The notes under the pieces are model-generated. The model saw only the letters and a program-made list of their open reading frames with translations. It searched no databases and had not been told where the DNA came from. The translations under genes were made by a program, and so were the position numbers. Of a DNA stretch of 46,893 bases, positions 24,410 to 31,613 are shown in pieces (positions within the stretch are counted from its first letter, which is position 1; each line of letters opens with the position of its first letter). Origin of the DNA: JAYVJM01 sp043769275. Its GTDB lineage: Bacteria > Pseudomonadota > Gammaproteobacteria > Pseudomonadales > UBA7239. The stretch spans positions 1-46,893 of the forward strand of contig JAYVJM010000096.1 in the NCBI GenBank assembly GCA_043769275.1. Direction: 5' to 3'.

Positions 24410-25831
24410 CTATTTCACATAAAAACGCTGTTTCACATCAAAAAAAGCACTATTCGTACTGGAGCTTAGTGGCGTGGCAAACCGACCAGCATCCCACACC
24501 ACAAGAAAACTACCGTCCTTCGCTAACGCGACGGAAGGAGACTGATTCAGCGGACTACCTACCATACGTGTCGCTTTTTGAACAGCAACCTTGGCTCTAC
24601 CCTTTATTCTGCCCCGCGCATCTGTGGAAAATTTCTGCGCCTCAACGTTACTTTTCTCCTTTAGCAGATTATCAAGACCCGCGACATTTTCCTTCGCCAA
24701 AAAGACATTGCTCCACACCAATGCGAAATTGCCCGATGCATCCATGGATATTTGCGGCGTTTTATCCATTTTAACTAACTCTTTGACCACGACAAAGCTT
24801 TGCGCGGCAGGAGTCATTGTTTTACTAACGCCACGAGCGACTATAGAAGCTGCGAGCATGGGCACATATTGGGTTTCCACGACACAGTCTTTTTTGGCAA
24901 AACAAACTTTAGCTGCTTTAACCGTGCTGCTGGCGCGCTCTAGGCTCCAAGCAACAACAAAATCACCTGCCTGATTAATCGCCACAACCGGCGTTAAAGG
25001 AGAGTAATCAACCAGTTTTTTTCCGCTGATGATATCTGCTGGGGTGGCATCAACATCAACGCGATTTTGTGCATCACCGTTTTTAAAGCTGCGTGCGTAA
25101 ATATTGGAATTTTCGTCCCATACGACAACAACTGTGTCACCGGCTGAGTTCATCGCAACATCTGGGGTACAAGGTAGCGCTTCGCTAGACGGCTTTGATT
25201 TAGGAGGAGACGTGCTGTTGGCCACATCTTCAAGATCCACCGTACTTTTTTCAGTCTGACAGTTACTTGTAACCTGCTGTGCATCAGCGATTGCGACACC
25301 GCTTTTATCAAACTGGCGGAGCCAGACAATAGAGCCTTTACGCCACACCACAGCAAAAGCACCATCACCGCTAGCCGCTGTAGCAACACTGACAGTGCTG
25401 TCTGCATCACTTGAGCCGACAAATACAGGCTCAGCCGCTATATTCGCAGTGGTGCCTGCTGCAATTGGCTGCGCATACACTTGGCGATCTGCAACCCAAG
25501 CTACGACGGCCTGCTTATCGTTCATGCTGAGAGAAAGCGCCTCAGGAGGTGCTGTTTCCTGTATGCGGAAAGCCTTCGCTACGCCACTATAGCGGCCATA
25601 AATACCTGTTTTTGCAGCGTCTTTATCGTTTTTGCTGCTCCATACCGACAAAAATTTGCCGCTATTACTGCTCGCTACACGCCGACCGACATCGACGTAA
25701 TCTCTATTGTGCGCTTCGGGCGTTAAAGAAATGGTAGGAGCAGATGCCGCCAAGACAGGAGCCACGCTGCACAAAAAAAATGAAGACATAGCAATCACAA
25801 GCGATGATTTTTTCAATAGATTACTGTTCAT
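24410..25831 (-). CDS. Secreted propeller-like repeat protein, function unknown
   Basis: This 473-residue protein has a signal peptide (MNSNLLKKSSLVIAMSSFFL..., cleavage near VLAASA). The rest contains recurring strand pairs of the form P-x-V-A-x-N-x-A-G-D-x-V-V-V-W (for example PDVAMNSAGDTVVVVWDENS, VVAINQAGDFVVAWSLE, ISMDASGNFALVWSN, SVALAKDGSFLVVWDAGR), spaced about 60-80 residues. This is the look of a beta-propeller. No enzyme motif or membrane anchor is visible. One pair of close cysteines occurs (CFAKKDC). It resembles extracellular repeat proteins of marine Proteobacteria. It is transcribed leftward, alone. The gap upstream (25832-26055) shows no gene. Confidence 0.75.
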   Translation of the reverse strand: MNSNLLKKSSLVIAMSSFFLCSVAPVLAASAPTISLTPEAHNRDYVDVGRRVASSNSGKFLSVWSSKNDKDAAKTGIYGRYSGVAKAFRIQETAPPEALSLSMNDKQAVVAWVADRQVYAQPIAAGTTANIAAEPVFVGSSDADSTVSVATAASGDGAFAVVWRKGSIVWLRQFDKSGVAIADAQQVTSNCQTEKSTVDLEDVANSTSPPKSKPSSEALPCTPDVAMNSAGDTVVVVWDENSNIYARSFKNGDAQNRVDVDATPADIISGKKLVDYSPLTPVVAINQAGDFVVAWSLERASSTVKAAKVCFAKKDCVVETQYVPMLAASIVARGVSKTMTPAAQSFVVVKELVKMDKTPQISMDASGNFALVWSNVFLAKENVAGLDNLLKEKSNVEAQKFSTDARGRIKGRAKVAVQKATRMVGSPLNQSPSVALAKDGSFLVVWDAGRFATPLSSSTNSAFFDVKQRFYVK

Positions 25832-26055
25832 ATGAAAATTCCTGTTTTCTAAAATTATTAGATTTTGTCTTTGTTTTAATGCACAGCGCGTTTATAGCGC
25901 ACGCAGGGATTGCGCGTCAAGCAACGCTAACTGCATTTTAAAAAATACTGCCCTACCTGCTTTTTTAGTCGGCGCACAAACAGCGAAGGAAACTTAAGCC
26001 AAAAACGCACATCTTAATGTTTAAGCAGCTTATTGGAAACTCTGCCATTCTGCCT

Positions 26056-26790
26056 ATGAATAGACAACGCTCCCTCTTGATACTATTCCTGCTTGGGTCG
26101 GCTATGGCATTCAGTGCCCATTCGCCTCCCGACACCCCCCCAAATGGTAGGATCATGCAATCCCTCAAAGACATCCGCAGCATCGCATTACGCGCAAAGC
26201 CACCGATTGAGATAGGGCATTTTCAGCCGCCTGACTTTGTAGAGTTAATCAAACTCGACCCCACCATTGCCTTAAACATGCTCTACGCAACCGAGAACAA
26301 CTTTCTGGGTGCCGCCGTTTACAGTGATGCGCGCGCCTTTCTCCAGCGCCCTGTAGCCGAAGCCGTTGTGCGCGTCCAGCATGCGCTAAAAAAACAAGGC
26401 TATGGGCTACTTGTTTACGATGCGTATCGTCCTTGGTACGTCACAAAAATATTTTGGGACATGACAACGCAAGAGCAGCACAAATTTGTAGCCAACCCAA
26501 CAGAAGGCTCCAGACACAATCGCGGCGCAGCCGTTGATCTCACCTTGATTGATCTCGAAACGGGCAATGCCGTTGCTATGCCAAGCGACTACGATGAGTT
26601 TACTGAACGCGCCTACCCTAGCTACAACGGTGGAACAGGCGAAAGCCGTCGACTGCGCGACCTGCTCCAGAAGGTGATGGCGGCGGAAGGGTTTTCTGTT
26701 TACCCAACAGAATGGTGGCACTTTGACCACGCAAGCTGGAAAACATACAAAATTGAAAACATACCGCCTGAAAAAATCGTAACACCTTGA
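26056..26790 (+). CDS. D-alanyl-D-alanine dipeptidase, VanX/DdpX family (M15D)
   Basis: Family members are zinc enzymes that split D-Ala-D-Ala. The zinc motif S-x-H-x-x-G-x-A-x-D is present as SRHNRGAAVDLTL, and the catalytic Glu and last zinc His as TEWWHFDH. VYDAYRPWYVTKIFWD carries the conserved Arg that binds the substrate. ATG 26056 gives a signal peptide (MNRQRSLLILFLLGSAMAFSA), so the enzyme should act in the periplasm, on peptides released from the cell wall; an ATG 13 codons earlier (26017) is possible but spoils the signal. The neighbours are unrelated to glycopeptide resistance (no vanH, vanA or vanRS), so a recycling or nutritional role is likely. It is convergent with the patatin gene, one base apart. 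Confidence 0.87.
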   Translation: MNRQRSLLILFLLGSAMAFSAHSPPDTPPNGRIMQSLKDIRSIALRAKPPIEIGHFQPPDFVELIKLDPTIALNMLYATENNFLGAAVYSDARAFLQRPVAEAVVRVQHALKKQGYGLLVYDAYRPWYVTKIFWDMTTQEQHKFVANPTEGSRHNRGAAVDLTLIDLETGNAVAMPSDYDEFTERAYPSYNGGTGESRRLRDLLQKVMAAEGFSVYPTEWWHFDHASWKTYKIENIPPEKIVTP

Positions 26791-26791
26791 T

Positions 26792-28195
26792 TTATTTTGC
26801 GCCTCCGCGCATTGGCACTATTTTTTCAACGGCGCTCGTCACAAGCATCGCATCTTGGTCGCGCACAAACTGCTGATATTGTGGCGATGTACGCAGCAGC
26901 GTGCGCCCAGCAGCGATCAGGTTATTTACCACTGCACTGGGCAGCTCAAGCGTGGTCGGTAATCTATTGAAATAGCGTCGCGTCGCAAGCGAATCAAACC
27001 CTTCAAAACTAACCTCAGCCAAATACACGGGCATATTCTTGCCGCGCTTTTTCAACTCGGCATTGACTTCGTGTACGCGTGCATACAGACGTTGACGGGT
27101 TTGCAGTGTTTGTCGGGTAATAAGATTGCGCAACAGTATTGATGCCGTTTCCCTCACGCCGGGATCAAATGGGCTGTGGCTGACGGTGCTTTCTGGCTCG
27201 ACGGTCGCATTGACCAAAATTAGCAAAATGCTTTTAGGTGGATTTTTCTGCGCGGCAACACGTAGCACACTATCCACATTCATGCGCTGCAATATCGAGC
27301 CAACACCAAGGTTGTCTGCCACTCCGCCATCAACTAAATGCAGATAAGCATTCGTCTGTACATCAAGATAGCTCCGCATATTTGCAGGTATTTCATTCAC
27401 ATCATCGCCTTCATCATGCGCGCCTTTAGCTTTTTGTATCCCCTGCCGATCTACTGCGGGCGCGGCCGCATTATCGCAATGCCCACCATTATTTTTTAGC
27501 GTAATCGAAGGAAATAGTATAGGCACCGCCGACGAAGCTGTCACCGCCCGCGCGACAGAAAATGCCCCAAGATCAGAGCAAATTACATCAAAATTACTTT
27601 GGGTAAAGCCAAAGCTGTTGCCATACGCAATATCGGTAGATTGTATTTCGATAAAAGGGCCATTCGCAGCACGCAAACTATTAAAAGTCGCTCCACGAAA
27701 AACTGTATTGTTATAGTAGTCCACCGCCATTTCTGTACGATCAAAACCTGAAAAAATGCTCTTCAACCAGTTTGTTGGATTGAAAAACCCCCGTATTAGC
27801 GCCCCCTGTATGTTGGCGTGTAAAAAATCGCCTTCATAGGTTTTAAACGTGTCGTCGCCATACAACCCATAATAAGCAGCAGTGAAACTCCCCCCCGATA
27901 CGGAGGCGATGTAACGCACATGATTGAGGAGGCGAACGGGCTTGCCTGAATCGGCAACATAGGTATCGCGCAGCTCCTGCAATACGCCATAAGAAAGTGC
28001 GGCAGCCCGCGTGCCCCCGCCGGAAAACACGAGCAACACTTGATGGCCGCCGTCAGACAGCTCTACTGGCGGATAATAACCATCAGCGAGCTTAACCTGA
28101 GTGATGGGCACGTTGGCCGGCGGCAAAAGCGACACACAGGCGGTAAGCAATAGGCCAAGAGCCGCCAAAACAAGATGCCTTGCATCTGCGCGCAT
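26792..28195 (-). CDS. Patatin-like phospholipase lipoprotein
   Basis: This 467-residue protein begins with a lipoprotein signal peptide and lipobox LLLTAC; Cys20 would be lipidated. The patatin catalytic layout is complete: oxyanion loop GGGTRA (59-64), nucleophile S100 in ASVSGGSF (patatin type G-x-S-x-G variant) and D289 in LVDGGVADN, forming a Ser-Asp dyad. The insert between (about 240-280) is longer than in minimal patatins. It would be a membrane-anchored lipid acyl hydrolase, probably facing the periplasm or outer membrane. There is no partner gene in the operon; fumC lies upstream in the same direction. Substrate unknown. Confidence 0.87.
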   Translation of the reverse strand: MRADARHLVLAALGLLLTACVSLLPPANVPITQVKLADGYYPPVELSDGGHQVLLVFSGGGTRAAALSYGVLQELRDTYVADSGKPVRLLNHVRYIASVSGGSFTAAYYGLYGDDTFKTYEGDFLHANIQGALIRGFFNPTNWLKSIFSGFDRTEMAVDYYNNTVFRGATFNSLRAANGPFIEIQSTDIAYGNSFGFTQSNFDVICSDLGAFSVARAVTASSAVPILFPSITLKNNGGHCDNAAAPAVDRQGIQKAKGAHDEGDDVNEIPANMRSYLDVQTNAYLHLVDGGVADNLGVGSILQRMNVDSVLRVAAQKNPPKSILLILVNATVEPESTVSHSPFDPGVRETASILLRNLITRQTLQTRQRLYARVHEVNAELKKRGKNMPVYLAEVSFEGFDSLATRRYFNRLPTTLELPSAVVNNLIAAGRTLLRTSPQYQQFVRDQDAMLVTSAVEKIVPMRGGAK

Positions 28196-28272
28196 ATAAA
28201 AACCCTTTGTGGCTATACGTGGCGTCTATTTTTTCGGTGCTCATGTCGACCACCGACGTTTTGGATGAAGCA

Positions 28273-29664
28273 TCAGGCTTTCGGTTCCAGCATATCGTCA
28301 GAGCGAACCAGCCTCTCAAACTCCTCGTTCGTGAGAAGACTTAGTTCAACGGCTGCAGCTTTGAGCGTTTTGCCTTCTAAATAGGCTTTTTTGGCGATTT
28401 TTGCCGCATTTTCATAACCAATTTTTGGATTAAGTGCCGTGACCAGCATCAATGAACTATCAAGATAGTGCGCAATTTTATCGAGGTTTGGCTCTATCCC
28501 TACTGCGCAATGCTCGTTAAAACTGTTGCAGGCATCGCCTAATAAACGAATTGATTGCAGCAAGTTATAAGCAATCACCGGCATAAAAACATTCAGCTCA
28601 AAATTGCCGGACGCTCCCGCCACGCCAATGGTGACATCATTGCCCAGCACCTGCGCCACAACCATAGTCATCGCCTCTGCCTGGGTGGGATTGACTTTGC
28701 CGGGCATAATGCTGGAGCCAGGTTCATTTTCTGGAATTCGCAGCTCACCCAAACCACAGCGTGGACCGCTCGCCAACCAGCGTATGTCATTGGCAATTTT
28801 ATTGAGGCTCACCGCCAGTGTTTTCAGTGCGGCCGAGGCATACACGGCGGCATCACGTCCCGCCAAGGCTTCAAATTTATTCGGCGCGGTAACAAACGGC
28901 AGGCCGGTCAACTCTGCAATTTTTGCCGCACTTTTGGCCGCATAATCAGGGTGTGTGTTCAGCCCTGTACCAACGGCCGACCCACCCAACGCCAATTCAT
29001 AAAGCCCTATCAGTGCGTGGTCGATACGCATTAAAGCGTAATCTAACTGACTGACATACGCGCTAAATTCCTGCCCCAAACTCAGCGGCGTGGCATCTTG
29101 TAAGTGCGTACGGCCAACCTTGACAATGGCATTAAACGCGGCCGACTTGCCAGCCAACGTCTTACGCAAACCTAACACAGCAGGAATGAGCAACCGGTTT
29201 ATTTCAAGCACTGCGGCTATATGAATAGCAGACGGGAAAACATCGTTAGTTGATTGGCAGCGATTGACATGGTCGTTCGCGTGCACCGGATTTTGTGTGC
29301 CGCGTGGCTGACCGGCGATTTCATTGGCGCGATTGGCTATCACCTCGTTGCAGTTCATATTACTTTGCGTGCCGGAGCCCGTCTGCCACACGACGAGCGG
29401 AAATTGCGCATCGAGTAGGCCGTCTATCACCTCATCGGCAGCGGGCACAATGAGCGCAGTCAATGCGGGATCAAGCTGTTTTAGCTCTGCGTTGACGATC
29501 GCAGCCGCTTTTTTAACGATGCCCAAAGCGGCAATCAACGGGCGCGGCAAGTGCTCCGTGCCAATCTTGAAATTCTGCAAGCTACGCTGCGTTTGTGCTC
29601 CCCAATAAGCAGATTCCGATACGGAAATCTCACCCATACTGTCATGCTCAATACGCGCCGCCAT
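28273..29664 (-). CDS. fumC: Fumarate hydratase, class II
   Basis: This 463-residue enzyme interconverts fumarate and malate in the citric acid cycle and needs no iron-sulfur cluster. The fumarase/aspartase signature GSSIMPGKVNPTQ covers residues 316-328 with the flexible catalytic Ser. Also present are GSGTQSNMN, the HANDHVNRCQSTND block, TGLNTHPD and KVGRTHLQDATPLSLGQ, which favour FumC over aspartase or argininosuccinate lyase. The length fits the family. It is transcribed leftward, with the patatin gene after it. An unusual promoter is not seen in the short gap after the small gene at 29717-29881. Confidence 0.92.
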   Translation of the reverse strand: MAARIEHDSMGEISVSESAYWGAQTQRSLQNFKIGTEHLPRPLIAALGIVKKAAAIVNAELKQLDPALTALIVPAADEVIDGLLDAQFPLVVWQTGSGTQSNMNCNEVIANRANEIAGQPRGTQNPVHANDHVNRCQSTNDVFPSAIHIAAVLEINRLLIPAVLGLRKTLAGKSAAFNAIVKVGRTHLQDATPLSLGQEFSAYVSQLDYALMRIDHALIGLYELALGGSAVGTGLNTHPDYAAKSAAKIAELTGLPFVTAPNKFEALAGRDAAVYASAALKTLAVSLNKIANDIRWLASGPRCGLGELRIPENEPGSSIMPGKVNPTQAEAMTMVVAQVLGNDVTIGVAGASGNFELNVFMPVIAYNLLQSIRLLGDACNSFNEHCAVGIEPNLDKIAHYLDSSLMLVTALNPKIGYENAAKIAKKAYLEGKTLKAAAVELSLLTNEEFERLVRSDDMLEPKA

Positions 29665-29716
29665 ATAAATCCCCTTTTAAATCCCCTTTGCTTGCCCTTC
29701 TTGAAAGCCTAGCTTT

Positions 29717-29881
29717 TCATATCTGCACAAGGGCATCATGAAGTGAAGATTGGCCAGAACTCTCCTCTATTGGCTCCTCAGCAGACGACTTTTGCAAACG
29801 TTTTTCCTCTTTCTTTTCCTCTTTCTTCTTCTTGGCCAATTCCTTCTGACGTTTTTCAAATGAATAGTTAGGCTTGGCCAT
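29717..29881 (-). CDS. Small conserved charged protein, coiled-coil-like
   Basis: ATG 29881 gives 54 residues starting MAKPNYSFEKRQKELAKKKK, then a stretch alternating Lys and Glu (KKEEKKEEKRLQK) and an acidic, Ser-rich tail. Small proteins with the M-A-(K/R)-P-N-Y-x-F-E-K-R-Q-(K/R)-E-L-A-K-K opening recur as hypotheticals in many beta- and gammaproteobacteria; no function is known to me. The frame extends 15 codons further to 29926, but the family-like start and the AGGA before ATG 29881 support the shorter form. The charged segment should form a single helix. It lies between fumC and a divergent tiny gene. Confidence 0.7.
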   Translation of the reverse strand: MAKPNYSFEKRQKELAKKKKEEKKEEKRLQKSSAEEPIEESSGQSSLHDALVQI

Positions 29882-29937
29882 AATTTGTCCTAGTGTGATG
29901 ACGGGAGACGGGAAGTCGTCCAGCATAATCTATTCTC

Positions 29938-29963
29938 TTGACAATTATTTTTTAGACTACACT
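29938..29963 (+). promoter_or_regulatory. Putative promoter of the 34-residue peptide gene
   Basis: TTGACA (29938-29943) is a perfect -35. TACACT (29958-29963) lies 14 bases after it as a possible -10. The spacing is short; CTCTTG three bases earlier would give 17. It precedes the ribosome site AGAGGAG by about 50 bases. Confidence 0.3.
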
Positions 29964-30035
29964 CAAAAAAGGCGACCAAACGCCTGTGCGTGTATTTGCG
30001 CGTACCGTTACTACTTTTATCAGAGGAGCAACACC

Positions 30036-30140
30036 ATGAGCAAAAGTACAGACGCCAAAAAAGTCACCAAGAAAAAACCAGCAGTAAAGACAGTGAAGGC
30101 AAAAACACCTGTCAAAAAAGCAAAAAAAGCGACAAAATAA
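30036..30140 (+). CDS. 34-residue Lys/Ala-rich histone-H1-like peptide
   Basis: The gene encodes 34 residues, MSKSTDAKKVTKKKPAVKTV and then further Lys/Ala/Thr/Pro repeats, ending KKATK. Its composition resembles the C-terminal tail of histone H1 and the tails of bacterial AlgP/HctB-like DNA-binding proteins. Support for a real gene is a strong ribosome site (AGAGGAG, seven bases before the ATG), an upstream promoter-like element and a hairpin terminator directly downstream. There is no folded domain; nucleic-acid binding through charge is inferred. It is divergent from the charged protein at 29717-29881. Confidence 0.6.
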   Translation: MSKSTDAKKVTKKKPAVKTVKAKTPVKKAKKATK

Positions 30141-30147
30141 GAAGGTC

Positions 30148-30177
30148 GGCTTCAAGTACCCACCGGTGCTTGAAGCC
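30148..30177. terminator. Hairpin between convergent genes
   Basis: GGCTTCAAGTACC (30148-30160) pairs with GGTGCTTGAAGCC (30165-30177) over 13 positions with one wobble, with loop CACC. It lies between the tiny Lys-rich gene and the aminotransferase stop at 30183. The T-run is weak (TTCTTCT). Confidence 0.65.
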
Positions 30178-30182
30178 TTCTT

Positions 30183-31454
30183 CTATAAGGCAAGAGCCTG
30201 CTCCACAGATGCCAATTTCACACAAACCGTAAAAACACGCATGGTCATGTCCACCTCCGCCAAAGAAGGAAAGCTCGGCGCGAGGCGTATATTGCGGTTA
30301 TCTGCATCCTTTCCATAAGGAAATGTAGCTCCCGCAGGGGTCAGCTTAACACCCACATCATTCGCCATTTTGATGACCGTGCTCGCTAAACCTGCCCGTG
30401 TATTGAACGAGATAAAATAGCCGCCTAATGCTTGCGTCCACTCACCTAAATCACTGCCTGAAAATGCCGCATGCAGATGCTTTTGTACGCAATCAAAACG
30501 CGGCTTTAGAATAGTGGCATGTTTGCGCATGTGGGTTTTTATGGCGGCCAAATCAACAAAAAGGCGGGCGTGGCGAGCCTGATTAACTTTGTCTGGCCCT
30601 ATCATTGAAATGCCCAACTGCTGACAAAAAATCGACAAATTTGCTGTGGATGCCCCCATAAATGCCACACCAGCACCTGCGTGAGTGATTTTGGATGTCG
30701 ACGTAAACAACAGCACGCTATTTTCTGTGCCGTAGGAACGGCAACGCGACATGATATTAGCCAGCGCCGGCGCGTTTTCGACAAGATCATGTACCACGTA
30801 GGCATTGTCCCAAAATACGCGAAAACCATCACCCGCAATTTTGCCCAATTGCGCAATGCGCTCAACGACTTCATTACTATAAGTACAGCCCGTTGGATTG
30901 CTATGTTTTGGCACGCACCACATGCCTTTGATGGCGGGGTCGGCGACGACCAGTGCTTCCACTTGATCCATATTAGGGCCGACATCAGTCATTTCCACGG
31001 GCAACATCACAATGCCGAGCTGCTTGCAAATGGCAAAATGACGGTCATAGCCAGGCGAGGGACATAAAAACTTAACTGCGGAAACATTACGCCACGGATT
31101 GTTGCCGTCCGGCCCTAACATCCACGCATACTGCATGGCTTGGTACATCATGCTCAAACTACTATTTCCTCCCGCAATAACTTCCGCCGCTGTCAACCCC
31201 AATAGTTCAGCACCCAATTTGCGCAAAGTCGGCAAGCCTTCTATGCAACCATAATTGCGCAAATCGATATCATCCATCACATAGTCACCGCGAAGGCTCC
31301 CATCAAGCGCGTCGGATAAAGCCAGTTGCTCGGCAGACGGTTTGCCACGCGTGAGGTCAAGCGCCAATTTTTGCTGCTGAAAGTTTTGGTACTGCGTGTA
31401 CAACTCATCGCGCCAAGCGAGCAATTGCTCACGGGAAGCCTGTTCAATACGCAT
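30183..31454 (-). CDS. Aminotransferase, PF12897 aspartate-aminotransferase type
   Basis: ATG 31454 gives about 423 residues of a PLP-dependent class I fold enzyme. The lysine that binds PLP is at K255 (FTSTSKITHAGAG). Further landmarks are LDLTRGKPS, NYGCIEGLPTLRKLGAELLG, GGNSSLSMMY, the PKHSNPTGCTYS block (NPTG) and VFWDNAYVVHD with the conserved Asp. LTRGKPS, and the overall pattern, match PF12897, a subgroup first described as aspartate aminotransferases related to MocR-type proteins. The amino-acid preference is not certain. A TTG eight codons upstream is a possible but less good start. The promoter lies immediately upstream. Confidence 0.85.
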   Translation of the reverse strand: MRIEQASREQLLAWRDELYTQYQNFQQQKLALDLTRGKPSAEQLALSDALDGSLRGDYVMDDIDLRNYGCIEGLPTLRKLGAELLGLTAAEVIAGGNSSLSMMYQAMQYAWMLGPDGNNPWRNVSAVKFLCPSPGYDRHFAICKQLGIVMLPVEMTDVGPNMDQVEALVVADPAIKGMWCVPKHSNPTGCTYSNEVVERIAQLGKIAGDGFRVFWDNAYVVHDLVENAPALANIMSRCRSYGTENSVLLFTSTSKITHAGAGVAFMGASTANLSIFCQQLGISMIGPDKVNQARHARLFVDLAAIKTHMRKHATILKPRFDCVQKHLHAAFSGSDLGEWTQALGGYFISFNTRAGLASTVIKMANDVGVKLTPAGATFPYGKDADNRNIRLAPSFPSLAEVDMTMRVFTVCVKLASVEQALAL

Positions 31455-31490
31455 CAGGATTGCCTTAAAGATCGTCAAAAAAGGAGGGGA

Positions 31491-31496
31491 ATTATA
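31491..31496 (-). promoter_or_regulatory. -10 element of the aminotransferase promoter
   Basis: On the minus strand TATAAT is exact, in the context CGCTATAATTCC, about 37 bases before ATG 31454. The -35 at the normal distance (GCTACT) is poor. Position supports it as the aminotransferase promoter. Confidence 0.4.
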
Positions 31497-31555
31497 GCGA
31501 TGAATGACCGCAAAGTAGCCAGATTAAATTGACTTTGTAGGCAGATTCAATCCCG

Positions 31556-31603
31556 TTCATGCTGAGTTTGTCGAAGTACACCCTTCGACAGGCTCAGGGC
31601 GAA
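31556..31603. repeat. Dispersed palindromic repeat (REP-like)
   Basis: Arms TTCATGCTGAGTTTGTCGAAG and CTTCGACAGGCTCAGGGCGA form an imperfect hairpin of about 21 positions with 16 matches. The arm sequence (GCCCTGAGCCTGTCGAAGG) is a repeat seen in many Proteobacteria. It sits between the metalloprotease stop and the aminotransferase promoter. A half copy is at 11408-11446. Confidence 0.7.
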
Positions 31604-31613
31604 TGGTGAATGC

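Noticed and set aside
26056..26790. VanX homolog as a glycopeptide-resistance gene
   Set aside because: There is no vanH, vanA or vanRS neighbour, and Gram-negative outer membranes already exclude these drugs; a wall-recycling role is more likely.
29717..30140. Possible toxin-antitoxin pair
   Set aside because: The two small genes diverge, both are strongly charged without a toxin fold or antitoxin DNA-binding domain, and they do not form an operon.
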